Shown: positions 28,200 through 36,775 of the stretch, in pieces | How the letters are laid out: every line of letters starts with the position of its first letter | How positions within the stretch are numbered: the stretch's first letter is position 1 | From: Verrucomicrobiota bacterium JB022 | GTDB lineage: Bacteria; Verrucomicrobiota; Verrucomicrobiia; Opitutales; Oceanipulchritudinaceae | Reading direction: 5' to 3' | DNA: 64,000 nucleotides | NCBI GenBank assembly: GCA_030673845.1 | Contig: JAUTCQ010000006.1 | Coordinates: 1 to 64,000, forward strand | Position numbers and translations under genes: made by a program | Notes under the pieces: model-generated | Database searches by the model: none | The model's input: the letters and a program-made list of their open reading frames with translations, nothing else | Told to the model about the DNA's origin: nothing

Positions 28200-29051
28200 A
28201 TGAAGACATTGTGCGCTCTCTCTACCCTCTTTTTAGCCCTTGCCGCTCCCAGCCTGCAGGCCCAGCTGCTCCTCAAGGAATTGCCGACTTCCGAGGCTCA
28301 GGCGTCGCCGGAATGGCACTTTTACAAAGTCTGGGGCGAGCATGTATGGATCGGCTCCGCGCCGTGGATCTACACCTCCAGCCTTGGCTGGATCTATAAC
28401 ACGGGTGGCCAGGATACGCCGCATAATGGGACCACCGCTCCCACCTACTGGTCCTACATCTCCACCGAGGGGGTATGGGTCAATCACTCGCTGGCTTCGG
28501 GCGTGTGGGAGTATACGGATGCCTTTGGTTCCTACCAGTGGGTAAAGCACGAGTGGCTGAAGCTGGCGCTGGCCCGGGAAGCGGTGCCGGTGGCGGAGCT
28601 GCCCGCCTGGGTGGCCAGCGACGACCATGTGCTGGTGTGGGTGGAAGATGCCACCCCGACGCGAATCGAAACCCAGCCGTACACGATGGTCGAGGGCGAG
28701 GTGACGCCGCTGGATGCCACGATGGGCAGCGTGCAGTTTGTCGTGCCACTGGTGCCGGCTGGGACCGACCCTTCGCAGGCCACGAATTATCGGATCATCA
28801 CGCACTTTGTGGACCGCGCGGGTATGCCAGACTCGCTCTTGCTGAACCACCACGTGACGCTGAACACGGCCTACAGCCGCTTTGGGGCCGACCATAGCTA
28901 CCGCTTTATCGACGGGGTCGACAGCTGCTTTGGCCTGCTCGACGGCTACGTGCTGCACGACAGCGAGTCGGGTGCCTACATGATCGAAGATGTGGGCGTC
29001 TCCTGCCCGGGTGAAGGCGGCGGCAGCGGGTTCCCGCCCGGCGTGCGCTAA
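28200..29051 (+). CDS. Secreted Trp/Tyr-rich protein of unknown function
   Basis: A 283-residue exported protein with a signal peptide (MKTLCALSTLFLALAAPSLQA). Residues about 35-125 are unusually rich in Trp, Tyr and His, with repeated W-x(n)-WIY and GWIY words (HVWIGSAPWIYTSSLGWIY, YWSYIS, GVWEYTDAFGSYQWVK). Aromatic modules of this sort recur in secreted verrucomicrobial proteins; I cannot name a family. The C-terminal half (HVLVWVEDATPTRIET, NYRIITHFVDRAGM) looks beta-rich. It follows the TonB receptor and its terminator. It could bind glycans via its aromatics, which is inference. Confidence 0.7.
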   Translation: MKTLCALSTLFLALAAPSLQAQLLLKELPTSEAQASPEWHFYKVWGEHVWIGSAPWIYTSSLGWIYNTGGQDTPHNGTTAPTYWSYISTEGVWVNHSLASGVWEYTDAFGSYQWVKHEWLKLALAREAVPVAELPAWVASDDHVLVWVEDATPTRIETQPYTMVEGEVTPLDATMGSVQFVVPLVPAGTDPSQATNYRIITHFVDRAGMPDSLLLNHHVTLNTAYSRFGADHSYRFIDGVDSCFGLLDGYVLHDSESGAYMIEDVGVSCPGEGGGSGFPPGVR

Positions 29052-29114
29052 ATCGCACCCGTTAGCAATTTCGCCGCTTGCCGGTGTGTCAAAACGTCTC
29101 TACTGTAGCGGATC

Positions 29115-30518
29115 ATGGCAGCGACCGTTCTGATTGTGGATGACGAGAAGCACACCCGCGAGGGGCTGATGCTGGCGCTGGAGGACGACTACGACGTCTA
29201 TCTGGCGGCCGACGCCGACGAGGCCTTCCGGCTGCTCGACAGCGAGGACTTCGACGTGGTGCTGACGGATCTGCGCATGGCCGGCAAGAACGGCATGAAG
29301 GTGATCGACCACGCGATCAAGCGCCCGAAGCAGCCCATTGTGATCATGATGACGGCCTACGGCAACGTGGAGACGGCCGTTGAGGCGATGAAGCGCGGTG
29401 CGTTCGACTTCCTGCCCAAGCCGGTCAACCTCGAAAAGCTGGAGATCATTATCCGCCGCGCGCTGCAGAGCCGGCAGACGGAGCAGCGCGTGCAGCAGCT
29501 GGAAGAGCGGCTCGACCGCAAATACAGCTTTGGCAACATCGTCGGCCATTCGCATGCGCTGCAGGCCGTGCTGGAGAAGGTCAAGCTGGTCGCGCCCACC
29601 CGGACCTCCGTGCTGATCGAGGGCGAGACGGGCACCGGCAAGGAGCTGATCGCCCAGGCCATTCACCAGAACAGCGACCGCGCACGTCGTCCCTTTGTGC
29701 CGGTGCACTGCGCCGCCCTCGCGGCCAACCTGTTGGAGAGCGAGCTGTTCGGGCACGAGCGCGGGGCTTTTACGGGTGCGACGGAGCGCCGCATCGGGCG
29801 CTTTGAGGCAGCCGACGGCGGCACGCTCTTCCTCGACGAAATCGGCGAGATCGACACCAGCACGCAGGTCAAGCTGTTGCGTTTTCTGGAGACGCGCACC
29901 TTCGAGCGCCTGGGCAGCAACAAGCCGATCAAGGTGGACGTGCGCCTCGTAGCCGCGACCAACCGCGACCTCGAAAAGATGGCGCGCCACGGCGAGTTCC
30001 GCGACGATCTTCTCTTCCGCCTCAATGTGGTGACGCTCCACCTGCCCGCGCTGCGCGAGCGCAAGGACGACATCCCCGTGCTGCTGCGGACCTTCGTTGA
30101 CCAGTTTGCGCAGGAAAACGGGCTGGAGGCGCCGAGCTTTGACGCGCGCGCGATGCAGCGGCTGGTCGACTACCCGTGGCCGGGCAACATCCGCGAGCTG
30201 CGCAACTTCGCCGAAAACATCGTGGTGCTGAAGCGTGGCGACGAGCTGACCGAATACGACCTCGACGCCAAGTTCCTCAACCCTGAGGCGGCGGCCCAGC
30301 GGTCGACCAACGGCCAGAAGTCAGACAACGGCGACGATGCCGAGCCGCGGGGGCGCGCGTTTGACGTGGAGGCGAATGAAAAGCGCCTGCTACGCAATGC
30401 CCTCGTGCAGGCGCGGGGCAACCGCACGCGCGCGGCCGAGCTGCTGGGCATGAGCCGGCGCACCCTGCACCGTAAGCTGCACCAGTGGCCGGAACTCGAC
30501 CCGCGCGGGCAAGCCTGA
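29115..30518 (+). CDS. NtrC-family sigma-54 response regulator
   Basis: A 467-residue three-domain regulator. The receiver (1-120) has phosphoacceptor D52 with acidic pair D9-D10 and K104-type Lys in DFLPKPVNLEK. The AAA+ domain has EGETGTGKELIAQ (Walker A), ERGAFTGA (the GAFTGA loop that contacts sigma-54) and GTLFLDEIGEI (Walker B). The C-terminal Fis-type helix-turn-helix (NRTRAAELLGMSRRTLHRKL) binds enhancers. It should activate sigma-54 promoters after phosphorylation, probably by the NtrB-like kinase at 22563. The membrane protein gene starts 10 bp after its stop. Confidence 0.95.
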   Translation: MAATVLIVDDEKHTREGLMLALEDDYDVYLAADADEAFRLLDSEDFDVVLTDLRMAGKNGMKVIDHAIKRPKQPIVIMMTAYGNVETAVEAMKRGAFDFLPKPVNLEKLEIIIRRALQSRQTEQRVQQLEERLDRKYSFGNIVGHSHALQAVLEKVKLVAPTRTSVLIEGETGTGKELIAQAIHQNSDRARRPFVPVHCAALAANLLESELFGHERGAFTGATERRIGRFEAADGGTLFLDEIGEIDTSTQVKLLRFLETRTFERLGSNKPIKVDVRLVAATNRDLEKMARHGEFRDDLLFRLNVVTLHLPALRERKDDIPVLLRTFVDQFAQENGLEAPSFDARAMQRLVDYPWPGNIRELRNFAENIVVLKRGDELTEYDLDAKFLNPEAAAQRSTNGQKSDNGDDAEPRGRAFDVEANEKRLLRNALVQARGNRTRAAELLGMSRRTLHRKLHQWPELDPRGQA

Positions 30519-30528
30519 GCGCACCTCT

Positions 30529-32244
30529 ATGTCGCGCGCAGCCGAATGGCGTTTTTGGTGGATGCAAGGGCGCGGGCGGCAGCTCGGGCTCGGCTTGGCC
30601 TTCGTGCTGGCCATCCTGCTCGGTAGCCTCTTCCTCGCCTGGCAGCGTGAGCGTGGGCCCAGTGAGTGGACGATCGAGCAGGCGGTGGCGGGCGTGCAAC
30701 TGGCGGAGGGAGACGGCTGGTCGACGTCGGTCAATTACCCGCAGACCATCGCCGTGCTGGAAGCGCGGGATCGGCTCGATTTTTTTGCCCCGCAGCCTGA
30801 GCTGCACCACCCGCCGCTCTATGGGGCGCTGATCGGGGGCTGTCTCGGCCTCTTGGGAGACGAGGGGAGGCAGGCGCTCCTGACGACCGATGCGCGCAAC
30901 CCCACGGCAGCCTTCGGTGGCGACCGCCTGCTCCTGGGGCTCAACGTGCTCGGCCTGTGGCTGACGGCGGCGGCGACGTTTGCCCTCGGTTGCTGGCTCT
31001 GGCGCCCCACGGTGGGTGTGCTGGCGACGGCGGCGGTGATACTGAGCACACCCTTGTGGGAACATGTGGTGGCGGTCGATGGCACCAGTTGGCTGATGCT
31101 GCTAAGCACCTTGCTGCTGGCCGCGCTGGCCTGGCTCGACCGCGGGCCCAAGCTGGCGTGGCAGATCGTGGCGGCGGTGGGGGCAGGTGCCTTCCTCGGC
31201 TTGTTGGGCTTGGGCGACTACGCCCTGCTCGTCTGGCTGCCGCTGGCGCTCGTCTGGATCGTCTGGCGTGGGCAGGGTGTGGGGCGCTGGGCGCTGCCGC
31301 TGGTGACGCTTGTCGCGGCGCTGGCGGTGCTGGGGCCGTGGTGGCTGCGCAACCTCGACTTGACCGGTCACCCGCTGGGGCTGGCAGGGCAAAACGTGGC
31401 GCTCAAGGCAGGCGACCCCACGGCAGACCCCTTGGCGATACGGGCGACGTTTGAAGCCACCGGGCTGGAGCTGAGCTTCCGCAAGCTGCTGCACAAGGGC
31501 CTTGCGGGCTGGCGCGAGATGCTGGGAAGCGGTCTGGGCGGCGCGGGCCTGTTTGGGCTGTTGGCGCTGCTTTCCGCCGTCTACCCCTTCCAACGGGCGG
31601 AGGTCGACCGCTGGCGCTGGCTGTTGCTGGCGCTGCTCGCCGCCGCCGTGCTGGTGCCACCGTTTTTGGTCAGCGGGCTCAGTCCGCGCAGCCCCGTGCT
31701 GTATCTGCTGCCGGGGCTCGCGCTGGCGGGGGTGGCGTTTTTCAGCGTGGTGCTCAAGAACACCCGTAGCGGTCGCCCGGCGTGGCAAATCGGCGGAGTG
31801 GCTGCCCTCCTCGTGCTGCACAGCCTGCCGCTGCTCCACTTCGCGCTTGAGCCGCGTCGTCTGCCCTTCCAATACCCGCCCTACTTCCCGGCCAGCCTGC
31901 AACAGCTTGCCACCGTCGATGCCCAGTTCGGCACGCGCTCCGGCTCCGTGGCCGATCTCCCGGCGGGCTGGAGCTGGTATGCGGGCGGCGACTTCCGCGT
32001 GTGGCAGCAACCGGCCGACTTCGCCCAGTGGAACCGCCTCACGGACTACGCGCCCGTGCACCTGCAGTATTTCAGCCCGCAACTGGTGGACGAGCAGTTT
32101 GGTGCGGCCCTCATCCCGCCACCTGAACCCGGATGGGAAGTCGTCTACGCCGGTCTCGCAACCGGTCGCCCGCCTGCCGATTACCCCCTCCAGCGCGTGC
32201 AGGCACTCCCTGGTGGCGGCCTCATCGCGCTGCCGGATCGGTAA
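30529..32244 (+). CDS. Polytopic membrane protein, ArnT/GT39-like glycosyltransferase fold
   Basis: A 571-residue membrane protein with 10-12 hydrophobic segments in residues 20-440 and a soluble C-terminal domain of about 130 residues. After TM1 there is a loop with acidic residues and HHPPLYGALIGG, similar in position to the catalytic loop of dolichyl-phosphate-mannose and ArnT-type glycosyltransferases (PMT_2). The link is weak: the DD or ED motif is not obvious. If correct it would move a sugar from a polyprenyl-phosphate donor to a periplasmic acceptor. It begins 10 bp after the NtrC stop and is probably co-transcribed. Confidence 0.7.
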   Translation: MSRAAEWRFWWMQGRGRQLGLGLAFVLAILLGSLFLAWQRERGPSEWTIEQAVAGVQLAEGDGWSTSVNYPQTIAVLEARDRLDFFAPQPELHHPPLYGALIGGCLGLLGDEGRQALLTTDARNPTAAFGGDRLLLGLNVLGLWLTAAATFALGCWLWRPTVGVLATAAVILSTPLWEHVVAVDGTSWLMLLSTLLLAALAWLDRGPKLAWQIVAAVGAGAFLGLLGLGDYALLVWLPLALVWIVWRGQGVGRWALPLVTLVAALAVLGPWWLRNLDLTGHPLGLAGQNVALKAGDPTADPLAIRATFEATGLELSFRKLLHKGLAGWREMLGSGLGGAGLFGLLALLSAVYPFQRAEVDRWRWLLLALLAAAVLVPPFLVSGLSPRSPVLYLLPGLALAGVAFFSVVLKNTRSGRPAWQIGGVAALLVLHSLPLLHFALEPRRLPFQYPPYFPASLQQLATVDAQFGTRSGSVADLPAGWSWYAGGDFRVWQQPADFAQWNRLTDYAPVHLQYFSPQLVDEQFGAALIPPPEPGWEVVYAGLATGRPPADYPLQRVQALPGGGLIALPDR

Positions 32245-32417
32245 CGTGAGTAGAGAGGTTGAGATGCCACATGTCTTTCTTTATTACTCAGCGTGTGAAA
32301 TAGGTCACTCTACTGCCCTTAAAAGCCGCAGCTATACCGCGATTCATCCACCCAGGCGGGAGAACTATTTCGAGCGCGGAGTAGTAATTCCTTATTGTTA
32401 GAGGCGATTGCTCATTT

Positions 32418-33305
32418 TCAATTTGGCTTTGTTTTTAGTATTTCCCTTGCTCCTTTTGATTTATGAAGATCCAGCTTTTTTATCCAGGCTTTAAGATTTC
32501 GGAGTATTTCCTTATGCTCCATTTGGTTCGATATTTTTCGAAATTGTTCTTGTGTAGTTCTGTGCCTTTTTGTTCCGAAATCATTGAGGAAAGCAACCAA
32601 TAGAAGATGCATCGCTACGAGACGATCCCAGCGAAGTCTGTCTTCATTTCGCCTCAGATCGTCAAAGAAATGACATATAGGCAGAATTCTTTCTTCAGGA
32701 TTTTCAATTAAATCATCTAATTTATCCATGCTTATAAATTGAGAATTGCTACTGCAGTAGTCGCAATACCTCCTAAGGTTATCCGAGAAAAAATGGTCAG
32801 TCTCGTTGTTGCTGTCATAATCCAAATCTTCAAATAACTTTACATCTGTCATTACCCATTTGAATGCTGCCATATAATTGAGAAATATATGGTCACTTGG
32901 TGATGCAATTCTAACATCAAGTAGTATTGCTTTTTTTTCTGTCATCCTAATATGACTGTAGAAATTCAAAAATCGATATACCAACGTCCTGAAGTAGTAG
33001 TTGTCTTTAGCTTTGTAATTACCATCAACGCAAAGCCATTTCTTTGTTTGATTCTCATAGAGATTGAATAAGCGATGGTTTAGGTCGGTTGCTGCTAACA
33101 CTATTCTGCCATAAAACTCTCCTTGCAGATTTCGAAGCGCTCTTTTCTGCTCGTATTCATAGTCGATTTCGGCTTTGTGCCTGACGTTCGATCGGCTGAT
33201 TGTCCAGCTTATTAATGCGGATATGGTTAGTGATATAAGCGCAGGAAGCAAGATATTCGTACGTGCATCTGAGAGTGATTGAAGGAACAAAAATAGAGTG
33301 TTCAT
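32418..33305 (-). CDS. Low-GC orphan membrane-anchored protein
   Basis: A 295-residue protein I do not recognise. Residues about 18-36 (ILLPALISLTISALISWTI) form one transmembrane helix, followed by a charged coil (RHKAEIDYEYEQKRAL) and a helical cytoplasmic body rich in Asn, Asp, Tyr and Phe. A C-x2-C pair (YCDYC) lies near the middle. The gene and its flanks (about 32270-33390) are clearly AT-rich, with codons such as ATA, TTA and AGA that neighbours avoid. This points to recent transfer. Single-TM proteins with helical bodies on low-GC islands are sometimes defence effectors, but nothing in the sequence shows that here. The reading frame is intact. Confidence 0.75.
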   Translation of the reverse strand: MNTLFLFLQSLSDARTNILLPALISLTISALISWTISRSNVRHKAEIDYEYEQKRALRNLQGEFYGRIVLAATDLNHRLFNLYENQTKKWLCVDGNYKAKDNYYFRTLVYRFLNFYSHIRMTEKKAILLDVRIASPSDHIFLNYMAAFKWVMTDVKLFEDLDYDSNNETDHFFSDNLRRYCDYCSSNSQFISMDKLDDLIENPEERILPICHFFDDLRRNEDRLRWDRLVAMHLLLVAFLNDFGTKRHRTTQEQFRKISNQMEHKEILRNLKAWIKKLDLHKSKGAREILKTKPN

Positions 33306-33509
33306 TTTTTTGTCGGATTGCTGGTGTTTACGAGATATGTTTAAAAATAAAAACTAGATATTGTGGCATAGGTTTTTCAAGCTATTTTGACGCGTCCATC
33401 TGCGGCTAAAAATCTCTTCCCCGAATCTCGCCCGTTCCCTAACGCACACCTGTCGCATTATCGGTTTGACCTGCTGGCGCTTGTGGGTGTCTATGGCAGC
33501 TCTCTGGCC

Positions 33510-34709
33510 ATGAAACGTCTGCTCGCTCCTGTTGCTTTCGCTCTCCTGGGCTGCTCGGCCTGGGCGGTCTATGCTCCGGTGCCGGAAGCCGATCGGGGCG
33601 AGCCGTTGATCATCGAAGCGAAAGTTGGCAGCCGTTACGACAGTAACATCTTCGGCTCCCACCGCTTTGAGCAGGACAGCATGGTGGCGCTCTTCGCCCC
33701 GCGCGTGAAAGGGCAGGCGAGTCTTGGGGATCAGACCTTTTTGCAGGCCAACTACGGGCTGGAGGCGTCGCACTACTTCGACCGCCCGGGCGACGACACA
33801 CTGCTGAACCACCAGTTGGGCGTCGTGCTCGACTACACGCCCGACGCGCGCACCTTTATCCGGGCTTCCGAGGCCGTGCGCTACATCAACGACCCGAAGA
33901 CGATCATCCCGCTCGGCCTCGATGTCGACCAGAGCTACTGGAGCCACCAGAGCGATGTGCACGCGCAGTGGGGCCTGCTGCCGACGATTGCCCTGGGCGC
34001 GCGCGGTGGGCTCTACGGCATTCGCTACGATGAGAATCGCCTCGCCCGCGAGCTGGACCGCGACGACGTCTCGGCCGGCGGCGAGGTGCGCTGGAGTGTG
34101 TTGCCGGAGGTGGATCTGGTCGGCGAAGCGAATTTCTCCAACGTGGCCTACGACCAGCAGGACGCCTTGCGCGGCAGCGACACGTGGGACTTTCAGGGCG
34201 GGATCGACTACCTGCCGGGGCCGCGCTTGCGGATGGGCCTGCGCGCGGGGGTGGAGACACGGGAGCGCAACGACGGCGTCGAGACCGATGCCTTTACCGG
34301 CAGTATCAGCCTCGGCTACCGCTATTTGCCCCAGTCGCAGGTGTCGCTGATGGTGTCCCGCGAGTTGCGCGAGACGACGGTGCCCGACATTTTCCCGCAG
34401 TCGAAGGTGACGATGGTCTACCTGACCAACGAGCACGACCTGACGGGTCACGATACGCTTTTCCTCACCACGATGCTGCTCTACGAGCACGCCGACCTGG
34501 AGGTGAGCCCGCGCTTTGCGGCCTTTGAGGACGATATTTCCGACGACACCGTGCGTGGCGGCCTTGGTCTGAGTTGGCGCTATCGCGACAACTGGCGCGC
34601 CGACCTCCAATACGACCTCGACCTCGTGACCAGCGACACGGAGGTGCGCGAACAGGAGCGCCACCGCGTCAGCGTCTCCCTCAGCTACAGCTTCGCACCC
34701 TTGCGGTAG
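33510..34709 (+). CDS. Outer-membrane beta-barrel protein (BBP2_2-like)
   Basis: A 399-residue exported barrel. The signal peptide is MKRLLAPVAFALLGCSAWA. The mature start (KVGSRYDSNIFGS) and alternating aromatic strands through to the end (VSVSLSYSFAPLR) match the putative beta-barrel porin 2 family, often encoded with exopolysaccharide export genes. About 16 strands can be guessed from periodicity. No polysaccharide genes are adjacent here. The start at 33510 is fixed by the signal peptide; the frame is open from 33387 but that section is AT-rich and non-coding. Confidence 0.78.
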   Translation: MKRLLAPVAFALLGCSAWAVYAPVPEADRGEPLIIEAKVGSRYDSNIFGSHRFEQDSMVALFAPRVKGQASLGDQTFLQANYGLEASHYFDRPGDDTLLNHQLGVVLDYTPDARTFIRASEAVRYINDPKTIIPLGLDVDQSYWSHQSDVHAQWGLLPTIALGARGGLYGIRYDENRLARELDRDDVSAGGEVRWSVLPEVDLVGEANFSNVAYDQQDALRGSDTWDFQGGIDYLPGPRLRMGLRAGVETRERNDGVETDAFTGSISLGYRYLPQSQVSLMVSRELRETTVPDIFPQSKVTMVYLTNEHDLTGHDTLFLTTMLLYEHADLEVSPRFAAFEDDISDDTVRGGLGLSWRYRDNWRADLQYDLDLVTSDTEVREQERHRVSVSLSYSFAPLR

Positions 34710-34744
34710 GGTGGGCGACAGCTTGTGCGGATGACGCCCGCCAG

Positions 34745-34850
34745 TGGCACCCCTCCGGGGTGCGGTTGTGTTGCGTGAGTTTCCCCGGGGTATCGGCCCT
34801 TGCGGTCCTCGACCCCGCGCTAAGAGCTGCCAAGCCTCCGGCTTGGGGAG
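34745..34850 (+). repeat. REP-like three-hairpin element upstream of the RAYT gene
   Basis: Hairpin 1 is GCACCCC-TCC-GGGGTGC, hairpin 2 is GGGGT...ACCCC around a GC-rich inner stem, and hairpin 3 is CCAAGCC-TCC-GGCTTGG. It lies 35 bp after the barrel gene stop. The tail sequence GATTGCCCTACCTC and CTCCGCTG to its right recurs after the copy at 35616. Confidence 0.85.
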
Positions 34851-34984
34851 GCGCGGCGGTGGTGTTGGAAGGCGCGGCGTGGTGTAAGAGGGGGGCGTTG
34901 GTGGTGATTGCCCTACCTCTATACTCCGCTGGATGGCTTGTTTTGTTTGCGTAGGTATGAACCCTCAGCCATACCGACTTCGGC

Positions 34985-35425
34985 ATGTCGTCGACATTTT
35001 CCTGCCTGCACCATCATATCGTATTCAGCACCAAAAATCGGGAGCCCTGGCTAAGGGAGGAAGTCCAGGAGCGCCTGTTTCACTATCTAGGCGGGACTGT
35101 GAATGGTTTAGGTGGTCAATCCGTTGTGGTCGGAGGCTTCTACGATCATGTGCACCTGTTGGTGCGGATGCGGCCGGTGGATGCCCCGGCGGCTTTTGTG
35201 CGTGAGTTGAAGAAGGCAAGCTCGCTTTGGATGAAGCCGCACGAGCCCGCCTTTAGCTGGCAGGAGGGGTATGCGATCTTTTCCACCAGCGTTTCGCATC
35301 TGGACGTGGTGGAGCTGTATATCCGCAGCCAGCATGAGCATCACCGGGTGCGGTCATTTGCGGAAGAGTTGGAAGCGCTATTGCAGCGGCATGGGATCGT
35401 GTATGATCCAGCGTATTTGGTGTAG
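34985..35425 (+). CDS. REP-associated tyrosine transposase (IS200-like Y1 HUH family)
   Basis: A 146-residue Y1 transposase. The HUH motif is DHVHLLVRM with H55 and H57. The candidate catalytic tyrosine is Y112 in VELYIRSQHEHHR. The N-terminus CLHHHIVFSTKNREPWL and WQEGYAIFSTS are typical of the solitary TnpA_REP group seen in many environmental bacteria. No tnpB or IS ends are present; instead four three-hairpin REP-like units surround it (34745, 35442, 35616, 35810). This is the layout of a domesticated RAYT that acts on REP DNA as single strands. The frame and motifs are complete, so the enzyme is probably active. Confidence 0.92.
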   Translation: MSSTFSCLHHHIVFSTKNREPWLREEVQERLFHYLGGTVNGLGGQSVVVGGFYDHVHLLVRMRPVDAPAAFVRELKKASSLWMKPHEPAFSWQEGYAIFSTSVSHLDVVELYIRSQHEHHRVRSFAEELEALLQRHGIVYDPAYLV

Positions 35426-35441
35426 CATCGCCCGTGGCTCG

Positions 35442-35542
35442 TGGCACCCCTCCGGGGTGCGGTTGTGTTGGGTGCGTTTCCCGGGGTATCGGCCCTTGCG
35501 GTCCTCAACCCCGCGCTAAGGGCTGCCAAGCCTCCGGCTTGG
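35442..35542 (+). repeat. REP-like three-hairpin element, first downstream copy
   Basis: Near-identical to the unit at 34745: GCACCCC-TCC-GGGGTGC, central CGGGGT...AACCCCG, and CCAAGCC-TCC-GGCTTGG. It starts 16 bp after the RAYT stop. Confidence 0.88.
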
Positions 35543-35615
35543 TGTGGGGCGACAGTGGTGTTTGAAGGCTCAGTTGTTGTACGAGGGTCGCGTTGGAGGT
35601 GATTGCCCGTGCTCG

Positions 35616-35716
35616 TGGCACCCCTCCAGGGTGCGGTTGTGTTGGGTGCGTCTCCCGGGGTATCGGTCCTTGCGGTCCTCAACCCCGCGCTAAGGGCTGC
35701 CAAGCCTCCGGCTTGG
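35616..35716 (+). repeat. REP-like three-hairpin element, second downstream copy
   Basis: A direct tandem copy of 35442-35542 with a spacing of 174 bp from start to start; the linkers are also similar (GGCGACAGTGGTGTTTGAAG in both). Hairpin 1 has a single mismatch (CCAGGGTGC). Confidence 0.88.
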
Positions 35717-35809
35717 TGTGGGGCGACAGTGGTGTTTGAAGGCTCGGTTGTGGTGTAAGAGGGGGGGCGTTGGCGGTGATTGCCCTACCTCGATCCTCCG
35801 CTGTATGAG

Positions 35810-35916
35810 CAAGCCGGAGGTTTGCCAGCTCGATAGCCGGTGGTCGAGGGCCGCGCAGCGGGCCGACTACCACCGGAGCGCCGTGATTACCTAAGGCACC
35901 CCGGAGGGTGTGCCAC
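35810..35916 (-). repeat. REP-like element, inverted variant copy
   Basis: On the minus strand it matches the variant unit at 20570-20680 almost base for base, including the CCGGTGGT/ACCACCGG central stem and GGCAAACC-TCC-GGCTT third hairpin. It closes the repeat array before the inositol-phosphatase gene. The whole 35426-35947 gap is this array. Confidence 0.85.
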
Positions 35917-35947
35917 AGTGGGGGAAGGGATACTCAGCGAGACGCGT

Positions 35948-36769
35948 TCACTCCTCAGTCGCCTTTAGCGCGTCCAGCCCGATGTTTTGCGCCACCCAGT
36001 CGCAAAAGGCGGCGCTGCCGCCGACGTAGGGGACGAGGGGGGAGCGGACGTGGAAGTGCTTGAGCGGGAAGGCGGGGCCTTGCAGGTAGTGGATCTGCCC
36101 GCCGACGGCGGCGACGAGGGCGGAGGCGGCGGCGATGTCCCACACCTTGACCTTGAAGTCGATACAGCCGTCCATCAGGCCGAGGGCCGTGTAGGCGAGG
36201 TTGAGCGCGCCGCTGCCCATCACGCGGGCGCGGTAGCGGGTCAACAGCGGGCGCATGGCGTCGTAAAAGCGGTCGGGGATGGGGAAGTGCAGGCCCACCA
36301 CGCCGTCCTTGCGCTCGAAGGCGTGCGGGGGTGGGGTGAAGCGTTTGCCGTTGCGCCACAGGCCGTGGCCGGGCCCGCCTTCGAGGATCCAGTCCTGGCT
36401 GAAGTCGTAGAGGATGCCGTAGACGGGTACGCCGTCTTTCAGCAGGGCGAGCGAAATGGCGCAAAAGGGGATGCCGAGCGCGTAGTTGTTGGTGCCGTCG
36501 ATGGGATCGAGCACCCAGGCGTAGCGCGCATGGAGGGTCGAGACTTCGTCGAGCGGGTTGCTCTCCTCGGAGCAGTAATCGTCTTCGGGGAAGGAGTTGC
36601 GCAGCTCGGTAAAGACGCGCTCGGAGATGGCAAAGTCGGCAAAGGTGACGCGTGTTTCGTCTTCCTTCCACTCGCTGGGCACTTGCCCAAACTGCTTGCG
36701 GAAGAAATCCACCTGCTGCTGCACGGCCACGCGCCCGGCGTTGACCCGATGTCGTAGTACCTTGTCCAT
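35948..36769 (-). CDS. Inositol monophosphatase family protein
   Basis: A 273-residue member of the Mg-dependent, Li-sensitive phosphatase family. ESNPLDE (with the first metal-binding Glu), DPIDGTNNYALGIPF (metal site Asp pair and nucleophile-activating Thr) and VWDIAAASALVAAVGG (third metal Asp) are all present in order. Substrates in the family include inositol-1-phosphate, fructose-1,6-bisphosphate and PAP; this sequence does not decide among them. Cytoplasmic. It begins 6 bp after the stop of the coiled-coil protein gene on the same strand, so the two are co-transcribed. Confidence 0.92.
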   Translation of the reverse strand: MDKVLRHRVNAGRVAVQQQVDFFRKQFGQVPSEWKEDETRVTFADFAISERVFTELRNSFPEDDYCSEESNPLDEVSTLHARYAWVLDPIDGTNNYALGIPFCAISLALLKDGVPVYGILYDFSQDWILEGGPGHGLWRNGKRFTPPPHAFERKDGVVGLHFPIPDRFYDAMRPLLTRYRARVMGSGALNLAYTALGLMDGCIDFKVKVWDIAAASALVAAVGGQIHYLQGPAFPLKHFHVRSPLVPYVGGSAAFCDWVAQNIGLDALKATEE

Positions 36770-36775
36770 GTCTTC

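Noticed and set aside
34985-35425. Complete IS200/IS605 insertion sequence
   Set aside because: No tnpB or defined IS ends; the repeat layout fits a RAYT.
35426-35947. Small proteins in the REP array
   Set aside because: The frames arise from repeated palindromes and share only the repeat-encoded words.
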